Below are positions 46,775-58,369 of a DNA stretch of 64,000 bases, in pieces. The DNA comes from Albugo candida (lineage: Eukaryota; Oomycota; Peronosporomycetes; Albuginales; Albuginaceae). Below the pieces are notes generated by a model that had not been told where the DNA came from, ran no database searches, and saw only the letters and a program-made list of their open reading frames with translations. The DNA lies in the NCBI GenBank assembly GCA_905220665.1, contig CAJNAR010000011.1:1-64000 (forward strand), written 5' to 3'. Each line of letters opens with the position of its first letter. Position 1 is the stretch's first letter. The position numbers and the translations under genes were made by a program.

Positions 46775-49700
46775 ATGCCCCTTGGGAGCCGAAACCCATT
46801 GATAGCAAAATCGACTCAGATGGACGAAGAGCTAGTACTCTTACAGTGGCTAAACTCTAGCTTTAAACTACACGAGCGTGTCGTAGATCTTGAGAAAGAT
46901 TTGTGTGATGGCTTTATTTTTGCACAGATTTTACATCAGAGTGGTCTGGAACCAAACTTGAGAAAATATGAATCGAGTTCTGGATGGCTGGATGATGATC
47001 GTCGGGCTCATAACATAAAGCTATTATGGAAGCGCTTTAGGATCATTGGTCACGACATACCAATGAGCCTTCTACAGTGCATGATGTCAGGGGACCGTTC
47101 AGTAATCTACCGGATACTAAAGACAATGAAAACGATATGCGGGAGACGCATAAAATCTATTGCGTGTGGGGAACGCGGCTCAGGTTTGTCGGAAAGTCAG
47201 ACGCCAATAAGAGACATTGAGACGCCTATACGAGTGCGTAACGTGGGGCGCGAATCAATCGAACCATTTTAACCTTTTGATACAGTGCACCACTACCTCT
47301 TTTAATGGAAACAAGATTCACAGCAATTATTCACTGACGACAAAGAATTTCCGCCTGAAGCACGATATGAGAAGTAAAGAAGATAGGTATCGGAATGATA
47401 ATAAGGCAAGTCCTTTGAACTTAATATGAATACACTACACAAAGGCTTGTAGAGAGAGAAAAATCCCGAGAAAAGGAAGTTTAAGTATGCGGATGCCAAG
47501 AGACAACAAAGAAAGCGCTTTGAGAATGAAAGGAATCGAAAGGAGGTGATCGATCATTTGCGTGAGTTTGATGAACAAGTCCAATCATCGCCAACAGATA
47601 ATGACGGTCAGAGTACTGACGCATTTGAATCATATGACGATCACGGACTCTCAAAGTATCACGAGGCGAAGCCATTGAATAGACTGAAGCTGATGAAAGA
47701 ACTTCGCAATCAATATCAACCCCGAATGATCCAGCAAGTAATTACACACAATATCGAACACCAAAGTTCAGGATACCCTAAGGTTTGTTTCAAGATTTTT
47801 ATTAAGATGATTAGTCATGAATAGGATTGACCATTTCTGTTCCTAGACAACACAAACAAAGAAATCTATGCGCGAAAATACCTCAATTTTTAGTGTCAGC
47901 GAGAAGTCTCTTGTCTCTAAGAGAGAGGATACAAATAAAAACGTATCGATATTCACCTTCCGAAACGAAATCAATATGAGCGCTTGTGACGTTTACTTGT
48001 TGAGTCAGCGAGATCAACTGGATGCTCACGACAAAAAGATGCGTGTTGCAAGCGTAAATAGACAGGCAAAAATGTTAGAAGCCTATAAAGACTTTGTGGG
48101 TTCAAAGAAACGTTCCGACCGCAATGTTATCCAAGATTTGTGCAGTCAATTCGTGGGAAAAATAATTTGCCTTACACTTGCCATTGTATCAGAAGCACAA
48201 GAAAACGAGATGACAGAAGAGAGATATGTCACACTTAGAAATGAACACATGCATTTGGATTCCGTGAAAATTGAAACAGGTAAACATATATCTCTTGATA
48301 TGGGTTGTGAAATGATCAAAGAAGATATTCTGGATGCTGAGCATATGTTCACGTCTTGGCATATACGTGCTGATGATCAGCTCTTCGGAGAATGCTCAAC
48401 AAAATCAAATATACCAGCATACCCTCCAGTCGAAGTTTTATTCTCGAATGTTGTTACCGGGTGGCTTGAGAGTATGTATGAGAGGACCTCACAATTAGCA
48501 GAAAGAACTTGGCCATCTTTGTGTGGATTCAAGACTGTCGCTATGTACACGTACGAAGTAGGTACAATATCAAGAATTTCTACAAAAAAAATTGCTGCAC
48601 AACGCAAGATGCATTATCTCGAGCTAGACAATGTACTGGAAATCTGTGCGGATAGCAGCAGCATGTTGGAGAAAAGTGAATGCACAGAGCCATCGGAGTT
48701 TTACAAGGTTAGCGTAATTGTACTACATGCAAAACTTATTCATGTTTTGCGATAGCGATGGTTATTGCCTTATCAAGCCAAAGTCACAAGCTATCGACAA
48801 AAAAATCAGGAGATTCCCGAACTTTTAGCGAGTGAAGTAATGATAGCCGCTATCAGAGCATGTCGAGAAAATAATGACCATCTGTCTGGATGTGTACTAG
48901 AAAATTTTCCACGGTTAGTGCTGTCGCGAAGCCAATGACATTTTGCTGATCTAAATTACCATTGACAAGATCTATAGTTCAGCTCAGACAACTCGAAAAA
49001 GCCTACTTAGCAGATTTTATTCCAGACCCAGCAACACAAGCGCACTCTTTAGCATCCAGTGATATTTTTTTTGATACTTTACAAAAAGAGCGCACTTCTA
49101 CACCTCTCCCACCTCATGACTACATACTCCAATCGGTGGATGCAGTGATTAGAGTGCTGGGTGATGATTCTGCATTCACGCCACAAAGTGGAATGCAGAC
49201 TACCTCAAGCGACGAAATCTCGCATGTTAAAGCTACGGATGTTCAAGGCATTATAAAAGACAATCGCATGTGCAATTCAAATGGGATTTCACTGTCTGTA
49301 GAATTATTCGGTGTTCACAATCGCTTATTGCAGGTTTATATATTATATCATTGCTGTACACCCGAATATGGACTAATATGAGCTGTTTGAAGATCAACAT
49401 CAGTGGTATGCATGAAGCTGTTGCTCTCGAGGCTATGCATGTAGCCATTGAATGTTTTACAAGTGAGACGTTTCAGCCTAGAGCAACTTCGGAGTTCTGC
49501 AATCATACTTATTACCCGCCCATGTATATGACAGCTCGAAAAAAACGTCGAGATAAGGCGTCTGTATCTGATCAGCTTTATTGGCTAAATGCCGAGAAAC
49601 AGCTTCAGATCGGTGAAAAGGATATTGTGTCTTTTTCCGCTGAATTCAAACAGGTATCATGGCTGAAAACATATCTATATTGAATGTTTATTTAACTTGA

Positions 49701-51776
49701 TTCTCACAGATCAATAAGAAGTATAATGACGAAATCGTTTTGCTGCTTTCCACAATATTCACGGGAATAAGAATGATTGCAGAAAAATGCCAGAAGTTTG
49801 AGCAAGATATACGGAACATTTTGAATGTACAGCAGACTTTACAACAAAAGCTTGATCAAGCATTGTCAAGGCCGGAAAAGCGGGAGGAGATAAATATATC
49901 ATTACATGACATGTACAATATTCTCGAGGTTGAATTGGGCGATATTGTCGACAACAGTCGTGTGAAGGCAAATCTATGGTCAGAGAAGTTTGTATTGCCT
50001 AGTTTCACAGAAGACTCCCACCTGGCAAATATTAGAGAAGTATTTCTTTCTTTAGTCCGTCCACTTTGTGAAAAATTAGTTGAGAGAACGATGAAGCGCA
50101 TCCATACAATCGAGACAAATATTTACGCCAGGCTACCGTTCTTGCGGTCTGAAAAAGAAAATATTGCGGCACCTCGTGTTCTGGAGAATACCCCTTTGAT
50201 TTCTGTTATCCACGAGATAATGAATCTATCGAAAGGAAAACAAGATTCGAACATGTTCGAGCTCCTTCATAGCTTAAATGATTCAATATCAACGCTGTAC
50301 CATCAAAATGAATTTACCGATAAAACGATAATACCTGACTCAGCTGAAGAGCAGGAATGCAATCGAAGTAACATGATTAGCGAAGATAATGCTGCATGGA
50401 CTAGCGTTGAGTATACTCAGCCAACGGAGCAAACGTCGTATGATTCTGCTTTAAATTCGTCCGAAGACATTGATACGCTTCTCTGCAGGACTGCTGTGTG
50501 GCAAAGTGAAATTGGAAATCTTTTGTATCAAATCTATGCTTTGTGTCACATGATTTCGTCAATCGTTCAAATCGTGGACGAAGTGTTTGTGGGTGAAATA
50601 TTGGAATTTGATGAGCTCATAATTATTAATACCAAGCGGCAATTCCAGGATATAGCCGGGATGATGAAAGACCTGAGTTTAGAATACGAACACAGCACGA
50701 AACAAGCTACGAGGCACTTCAACTGGCCGCTGTCACGTGTTGAAGTTACTCGTAGTTTTTCTCTACTTTCTTTGCATTTGCCAAGTATCTGCTCTTCGAA
50801 TTTCCTATCGTTATCTCAAGTAAAGTTACTGATTCAAGAATTCAGGTCGTTTGACAGAGATGACATCGACGTTACAAGTTTTGCGAAAATCGTTCACGAA
50901 TGCAGCAGCATGTATGACTTTCCAGAGAAATGGCAAGAATCGCTTTCAGTTGTTAGCCTTGCACACAGCTTCATTTCAGGGAATAACCTTATCTATTGGA
51001 AGTCAGTCATTTTATCTATTTTGCGAGTTCAGTTCACCAACTTTCCATCACTGCAAGTGTCAGAAGACTATTGCAAGAAGTTGATAGCACATTTTTGTTC
51101 TCAAAACAATAGGCCAACGTTCATGGCCTTTATAAGAAGCTCGCTCAGTTTTGAAGACTTTGTCAAATTGCCTATATGGTTTGATACGAGTGAACGCTTC
51201 GATAAAGAGTTCGAAATTGGCAAGGAAATCACTGCAGTCATATTCAAACTGATCGAAACTCCTATGATTGGAATAAATGAACCGCGGAACCCGTCTTGTA
51301 CAATGCAATCAATTTTCTGGCACATCAACGCTACCATCTCCAACCCATCAATCAGGCATTCTCATTTATTTGCACATGGAAATACGCGTCATGTCCAAAA
51401 TCTTAATCGAGTGCTACCAAATTACTGTTTGGGCATCTTTAGAGGTGCAGCAATCGTTAGTACGCTCATACAGACGGATACTTTAGTTGATACTGGAAGT
51501 CTAACACAATATTTGCCACACGATGAGCCAATAACGCGAGAGTGTGCGGCTGATGCACTTCGCGTTCTTCTTGAGGTATCCAACCATTCTGCGCTCGGGT
51601 TTGATTTCGACTATGTCAATGAGTGTGCAACGAAGCTAAAGAAGTTCTACATTCAAAATCAGGATGTGTCGTATGTTACAATTGCTGGAGAAGACACTGT
51701 ACAGAATTCGCATATTGCTTCCCGTCTGTCACTTCAAGATCCCTTTCGTTCACTTGCAGCCGTTAGTCAGGATTGA
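46775..51776 (+). CDS. SPEF2/CPC1-like central-pair protein
   Basis: Eight exons: 46775-47233, 47286-47405, 47453-47782, 47847-48707, 48756-48913, 48970-49333, 49393-49653 and 49710-51776. Introns are 52, 47, 64, 48, 56, 59 and 56 nt. The coding length (4620) gives 1539 aa. Residues about 15-125 are a CH-like domain (LLQWLNSSFKLHERVVDLEK onward) as in SPEF2. A Lys/Arg/Glu-rich helix follows in exons 2-4. An adenylate-kinase-like region spans exons 4-6 (SEVMIAAIRACRENNDHLSG, then VLENFPRS), and a long helical C-terminal half is in exon 8. The P-loop expected near TWPSLCGFKTVAM lacks GKS/T. The second intron has a GC donor. In other eukaryotes this protein builds the C1b projection of the axoneme central pair. 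The adjacent CFAP100-like gene supports a flagellar role. Confidence 0.8.
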
Positions 51777-51838
51777 TTGACTAAAATATAACATATTTCC
51801 TCCTCTTCGCGCAATCTGCGAAACCGTACAATTGACGC

Positions 51839-52078
51839 TACTCAGTCGCTTTCGAGCAATAAAATGCATTCAGCACTTGTGCATATCTGATCCCAACCGA
51901 TGACAACAGGACTTTCGTCAAAATCGGTGAACGCATCTTCTTTAAACATTGCGCTAAATTTTGTAAAATCTTGCGTGCTGCTTCTTTCATTATCTAATAA
52001 TAGCAAGAGAAAGCGGTATCTCACAATAATTGTGAGCGGACACGAGCAAAATGAGTCGAAATTTTGGTGATATTCTCA
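51839..52078 (-). CDS. Short unidentified coding stretch (possible 3' exon)
   Basis: A minus-strand frame of about 78 codons ends at 51842, with reasonable composition (IIVRYRFLLLLLDNE, VVIGWDQICTSAECILLLES). No ATG start fits, so it may be a last exon, but no upstream exon was found; the region beyond is the plus-strand kinase relic. It is convergent to the SPEF2-like gene, 65 bp away. It could be a remnant. Confidence 0.25.
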
Positions 52079-52439
52079 AGAATGGAAAAGAAATTAGGAA
52101 TGTGACAAATACGGTCTGTAAAAGTGATCAGCTACCTTATTTTATCATGGGTGTCTGCTGATAGTATGTTCATTGTTGCTGAATCCGAAGGAGGTGCGGG
52201 AACAAGTGCAAGATTTGCTGGAATGGGTAGAAAATCAAGTATACAAGAGTCACCTCCCACAATTAGACAGGTTTTGACGAAGCTTTGTCGCCTGAATTAT
52301 TTATGCTGACGTGCTCTGGCAATGAATGTCCAGCCTGAAGTTTATCAGACCATCTCATGCACAGGATACCTTTTGCCTCATTTTGCAACTTTACTTCCTC
52401 ATACAGAACGTGAGAAATATGCGTGACATACAAGCCACT

Positions 52440-54500
52440 TGGTGATAAGGTTCATACTTATGTACGGTAGCCTCAAGCTCCTAGCGGGACACCACTGCGT
52501 ATCGAATTCGCTATTCGAATGCCGAGCTCTTATCCCGCAGAAAGTCCAGTCATATCGTGCATTCAAGGGGGAGAGGTATATGTGCCCAACAGGTTACCTT
52601 CGGTGCTATCATTTTCTTTGTTGGTGTCCGAAAGCATCTTCATCCAATTGGAGCGAATCAGAATTCGCTTACATTACACAAGCGATCAGGAAAAAAAAAT
52701 CTTACTTCCCTCGTGCAAAAACTATGCATACACGTCGGTGGTTGTAACTCGAATACACCTATATGGCAAGACCAGTCGAGCCATTGTAATCACACTATTC
52801 GATGAATTATTGACTGGCAATGTACCTTAGCGACTCTGTAGGGCACAAGAACGATGCGACTTTGGAAACGAACGTACGAGTTTCCGTGTCACAATCAATG
52901 CTGGTGTGTATCGTTTGAATGGAGATGTGTGTGATTCAACTTCGCTCCACGTCCACCGTAGAAAAAAACAGGATTACAAGTTTTGAAAGATGAAGTTGAA
53001 CTTGACAACAAGATTGTGAATGCTGGTACCACTTTTAAGCTCTTCTTTGATCTCGTCTATCATTCAATTATAGTCCCTTTTATAGTCGAAAAATCTGATC
53101 ATGAAGTGGCACCTTGGAAATCTAGTATTCGAGAGATTTTGTGGTCTGTATGTCGATCCCTGCAGGCAAAATCTGGGCTGCTTCCAACATGAATTTTGAA
53201 CGATCTTAGGAGCTAAATGTGATAAAAATGATCGGTACTGGATCTAGGTGAGTAAAGCCATCATTTTTCACTTACGATATGAAAAATGGACTACACATAG
53301 CTGCAATGTCTACTTGGCACATTGGCGAGGGACCGAAGTGGCCACAAAAATGTACGCTTGACTTCTGGATACTCCCGATTCGTTCTTTAATTAGCTCAGC
53401 GCAAAAGCTTTACAGGATGTAATGAAGCCGCGAACAGGGAATTCAATGCTGAAATAGCAATTGTATCGCTTGTTGGATCTCATCCATCTCTCGTTATTTG
53501 CCTCGCAGTGTCGTTACAACCTTTGAGTATTATAATGGAGTATTTACCATTTTCGCTTTTGTAAGATAACTTTTATCATGATTCATGGTCATCATTAATA
53601 TCTTCAAGGCAACCAGTGAATGTATCAAGGCGGCACAGGTCTCAGAAAGATCAGTACCATTATTCCTGTCGAATTGGGCAAAAAAAGTGACCATTATGGT
53701 AAATTGACGAGTAATATCTTTATCACGGAATTTAACTGTTGCATCAGCTCGACATTGCCAAGGGACTACAATACTTGCATACATTCAATGTCGTTCATCG
53801 GTAATGATACTAATTTCATGCAAAGGCACGAGCTGACGAGTGAGGCGATAGAGATATCAAATCACTGTAAGAAGTACGAGGTCGCGCTGGAGTCTGTCTC
53901 AATGCTATCGCATACTTGAAGGAATATTCTGATCAACTCAGAAGGCCGAGCAAAAGTCGCAGGTACTCGCACTTTTTATCAGTATCTCAATCTTATGAGC
54001 GAGACCTTAGATTTTGGAGTTGCTCGTGTTGCTCATTCTGAGCACATGACAGGATCTTGTGGAACATATCAATGGATGGCACCGTATGCATGAGCTACAT
54101 TGATATGTGCTCTCAATTATCATTCTGTGATCTTAGGGAAGTAATGATTAGTGTCCAATACTCCGTTAGTGCCGACGTATACAGGTAGTATCGTCGATTG
54201 TATGCGGTGAAAACAGCTCACTTTTCTTCTCTCAGCCTTGCCGTTGTTCTTTGGGAGATATGCGAAATCTCGGCACCATTTGCAAACCTCCCGCAAGGTT
54301 ATATCCCGATAGCTGTGGTTAATGAAAAAAAGCGACCGAATTTTACGAACAGGACGCCACCGGTGCGTGAATTGCTGGCTTTCTCTGACTTTCTGCTCAA
54401 ATCAGCACTTATAGTCATTGCAAAGTCTTATCTCTCACTGCTGGCAAGAAAATCCCAAACTTCGGCCAACAGCAGCAGATGTTGCTCTAACTCTGAGTGC
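52440..54500 (+). pseudogene. Tyrosine-kinase-like (TKL) protein kinase relic
   Basis: Kinase pieces occur in order but in different frames with stops between. An N-terminal non-kinase stretch lies at 52519-52830. The ATP-loop part LAHWRGTEVATKMY is at 53313-53355. The helix-C to hinge part EIAIVSLVGSHPSL with IIMEYLPFSLL is at 53450-53560. The activation segment DFGVARVAHSEHMTGSCGTY and QWMAPYA lie at 54012-54090. C-lobe parts VVLWEIC and VVNEKKRPNF are at 54240-54345. The GTYQWMAP form is typical of oomycete TKL kinases. The APE Glu and the catalytic HRD loop are not readable. It is dead by any reading. Confidence 0.7.
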
Positions 54501-54689
54501 TATATTAGAGGATATGATCAATACCACAAAATAAATGTATTGACCTGATATATCCGTTCTGCTTACTTGCACAAGCTGTTAACGACTGCATGAGTTTTTA
54601 CATGCTAGTGTTTGTTCTTACGAGTAAATCTATCAGGTAGTAATTGCGCTTCCTTATTACCAAAACGTGTAGCACGGTGACGTCTAAAT

Positions 54690-57605
54690 CACGGAAATTT
54701 ATTAACGAATCCAGGGATCATTGGGGGTGGTATTCTTTGGCTCTCTCAGTAACTCAGAAAGAACCTCGACTTAATCATACTCATTAGATTGAAATGGCCT
54801 CATGCCAGTCCGTCCATCATATAGCCCATTGTGTTAGACGTTATTAGATTTCGACTGACTGCAATATACTAAGACTACATTGATTCGTGCTAAGGTCATT
54901 TGAAGTTTCTAATCTTTCGCTGAAACAGAAGAGCAAGACCGTGTCTCTGCTCACTCAACTAAGACCGAGATGGCGAAAGCAATCAAATACATGAGAAGCG
55001 GGGTCTTTCCGGGTTTCAATGGGATGCCAGTGGCATTTTATTAGCTTGATCTAGATCTAGAAACGTTTGGCGGGTGTCTAAGATCGTTTTCAAATATACC
55101 TGGAAAGAAGCATCTTACTTCGATCACAACGGCACTCGGCAATCACCTTTTATACATAAAGAAGATCACGATGTGTGCCTGACAACTACCGATCGATCGA
55201 ACCGAGTGAAAGCATTACCGTATCGTACATGGAATTTTGCCAAAATTGATCCATCTGGATCAAATAGCATCTGCGCGAGAACGATCGATGCATCATCATA
55301 TTCGACATGTTGCAGACAGACAACACTTGGTCATTCATGTGAAATAACAGTGTATGCAACTTTTTTGACTTTAAAAAGCTTATGATCGAGTCAATTGGAC
55401 AAACATGGTTCGCGTTCTCGAAGAAATGAGCTTGAAGTGAGCTCCATCGACTGGATTCGTCTTTTGTCCACCGACAGGAAGGCTAAGTGGATGATCATTG
55501 GCAGTATCTCACTGTCCTTACCACCACAACGTGGAGTTCAACCAGGCGATCCTCTCAGCATTACTATTTCTGATGACGATCGAGCCTCTAATAAGTCCCT
55601 TTCGTCGACATGAAGGACATGACATTTGTATCGGCGGCACCACTGTCGCAACTGGACTATATATTCTTTTTTGCTGACTATTCGACATTCCTTTTGGAAA
55701 CACTAAATGGTGTTTTGACGTTTTTGACGCAACCCGAAGTGTTCAAGTCTATTGCGATATACCATGTGCAAACCTTAGCTTGAGAATATCAGCCTTGCTG
55801 TCTTTGAGTCGGACGCTATTGAAGTTGGAGGATTTGAGCAATACTAAGGCATTCCGTTCATCCAGGCACCAACTCATTCGATTACTAATCTACTCCTTAC
55901 AGACGGATTATTACGATGGGTTTAGTGTATGGTTCCGACGTGCACGATCTGTCCATGATCGACTACTGGCTGGAGGATAATTTTATCACGTCTGTTGCAA
56001 TCGATGCTAAATCGACTTGTGCTTGGTCGAAAACACCAAAAACTTCGAAGCACGTCCACCTGTTCACCAAAGACTTCAAATCTTCCCCAACATGATGATC
56101 GACTACAAATTTAGTTTTTCGGTGAGATGAATGAAGCTAAAGCTCATTTAATTTCTTCCGTAGTTTGTATTCGATGCGTCGACAATTATTCCTATCAATT
56201 GAACAGCTGCTTCGACGAATTCTCTTTAACTTATTCATCAAAGAAGCCGATGGACATATCACCATTGCACCACATTGCCAAGGTAAAGATAATTTTTTTG
56301 TGATAACATGCATCCAAAATGTGACGTGCGATGGGGTGTAGCAATACAATTCCAGATGTTAATGTACTTCAGCGCCGTCACTTATACATTGATCAACCGA
56401 TGCTGTTCCATTGCGACCAAAAACTACATCTTGAGGCTGCTACTCGTAATCTGAGTATGCAAGATAGTGGTTGTGCAATTCCGGCATGGCGGACGAACCA
56501 AATCGGAAGTTTCAAAAATCGCTCGTTACAGCTTTCCTGATCCGAAGTCTATAAGCTTTTTAAGACTTTTTGAAGATTGCGACTCATGGCCAACGAGGTA
56601 AGCACTCGTCGTTCAAATCCGCAACTACGAAGAGCTTAATACATCGTATATGGCCGAAGAAAAGTTGCTGGGTCGATCTGACAATGACGTCACTCAGATA
56701 TACAGCGTATCCGCTCGGTAATTGGTCTCAACATTTGAGTTTAACTCATCACGAGAAGAACATCGCTTCATGTGAGATAAGAAAGTAAGAATTGGTAGCG
56801 CTTTTCCCCTATCATCCCCCGATCTCAATAATCATAAATCGTGTGGAGTTTCCTGAATCAACCGAGAGTCATCCGATGCTGACACATTGATCCCCGCGGG
56901 CGAGACCGGACAACAGATTTAGAAGAGGTTCGAGCGTTTATGTTTGCGTCACGGCATCATCGAGAACGTGTCATTTTAGTTTTTGAAGATCTGAAGTTTC
57001 GTCTGGCCTTTCGGATGTCACCAATTCGATCTCGTTTCTGGTTAATATGGCCCGACATTATATTGGCACTCAGCCGTAGTACGGAGCAGTGGAATTCGAT
57101 CAACATCGATTTCTTTAGTGCGATCACATGGGACAAGTATGGATAGAGCTACGACCTACACGGGATCAGTTTTTCTCATTCCGTCACGCTAGACGCATGT
57201 TGTATGAGCCAGCGGATCGGTTGGAATGAAATTGTTATCTGCAGGTTGTATTCGATTTATGGCTTGCGCTACAAGCGGTGACGCTGCAACTCGTCTGGAG
57301 CCGTAGGGATTTTCGTCTGTTCGATCAGTGATCAGCAACCCCGGCTGTTCCAGCGATTTCCGTGATCTATTTAGTGCGCACATTCAGTAATTTCGACTGC
57401 AGTGTTACGGTCAAGACGAGCGCATTCGACTTGAGAAGATACTGAATTAGCTATCAACAAGTTCGGTGTTTTGTTTAGGACTCGAATATCATCGCTGCGG
57501 GTACGGCACCGTTAAGTAGAAATGTAAGTGCAACTCTGATCCTAGTTCTGGTTAGATAGCGATGTTCACCTAGTGTGGCAGACACCAATTCGGAAACCAC
57601 GATTG
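54690..57605 (+). mobile_element. Old 5'-truncated copy of the LINE at 353-7442
   Basis: Nucleotide similarity to ORF2 of the full-length LINE is plain from about 54690 (compare 4205) to the 3' UTR, whose first 70 bases are still recognisable at 57530-57600 (compare 7100-7170). Examples: GACCGAGATGGCGAAAGCAA near 54964 against 4379; an RT segment at 55520-55560 matching the RGVKQGDPLS coding region; the zf-RVT region at 56940-57130. About 150 unrelated bases interrupt it near 54770-54920. Many substitutions, deletions and stops show a much older insertion than the tandem copies at the left edge. Confidence 0.85.
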
Positions 57606-57856
57606 TTTTGGTGACTGCACATTTTTTGATTAGTTAGAACAACTTGGACAATTAGAGCACTCCGTTGGTCTTGTTCTGGTAATTTAGAAACAGTTTACTG
57701 TGCTACCCTGTTTCGAGCATGCTTGATGATGCTCTAAGTTTAGGACGTTGAATCATGAACAAAAGCAATTGCAAATTCCAAGGTCTGAAAAATTTAATAA
57801 ATTCATTTATGCTATCGAGACCATAGCGTTAATCATATACCATAATATTTTGCATG

Positions 57857-58318
57857 TCAATAACACGGTAAACCTTCCAAGTATTGTAGCAGGTGAGCTT
57901 GAAAAAGCTGATTGTCAATTGTCTTGATCCGGTGAGGATCGTACAGTGGATTATTCATAACATATGCCACGAAGATATTAGTATAAATATGACGCAGTAC
58001 GCTACTCAGATCACCTGAATGAGTATCACTCAATAAAATGAACCGGAAGCCACTGCTGGTTTCATATTGATGACAAATATACGTGTCTGTTTGATAACGA
58101 TGAAGACTTTCACATTTCCCAAAAGATCCAATACCACACTCTTCGTGTCCGCTTGATGGTGCGATCTTGTTTACGAATTCTTTTAGTGAAAAGAGAAGCC
58201 CAAAAAGTAGACGCTCCATCTCCTCCTGTTCATTGGAACTTGTGCTTTTCCCACCGTTCCAGATTTTGTGATACAAACATGAGCCATTTCGAGAATAGAT
58301 GTAAAACGCATACAACAT
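57857..58318 (-). CDS. TRAPPC1: TRAPP complex subunit 1 (TRAPPC1/BET5)
   Basis: A 153-aa single-exon protein with the start at ATG 58318 (MLYAFYIYSRNGSCLYHKIW), which fits the family start; an in-frame ATG 39 bases upstream would add only unmatched residues. Family segments: LLFGLLFSLKEFVNKIAP, SGFRFILLSDTHSGDLSSVL and YVMNNPLYDP near the C-terminus, with the end LEGLP. This is a longin-fold subunit of the TRAPP tether, which activates a Ypt1/Rab1 GTPase in ER-to-Golgi traffic. The region between residues about 55 and 75 (ECGIGSFGKCES) is slightly longer than in yeast and human. The gene is divergent from the TPR gene with 51 bp between start codons. Confidence 0.92.
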   Translation of the reverse strand: MLYAFYIYSRNGSCLYHKIWNGGKSTSSNEQEEMERLLFGLLFSLKEFVNKIAPSSGHEECGIGSFGKCESLHRYQTDTYICHQYETSSGFRFILLSDTHSGDLSSVLRHIYTNIFVAYVMNNPLYDPHRIKTIDNQLFQAHLLQYLEGLPCY

Positions 58319-58369
58319 AGCTATTGATGCTTGAGAAACGATGTGTGTACACATCAATATAGGCTACCA
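58319..58369. promoter_or_regulatory. 51-bp divergent intergenic region
   Basis: Only 51 bases separate the start codons of TRAPPC1 (minus) and the TPR protein (plus). Promoter elements of each gene must lie within the other's 5' UTR or coding region, or the chosen starts are slightly off. No distinct motif was recognised. Confidence 0.45.
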
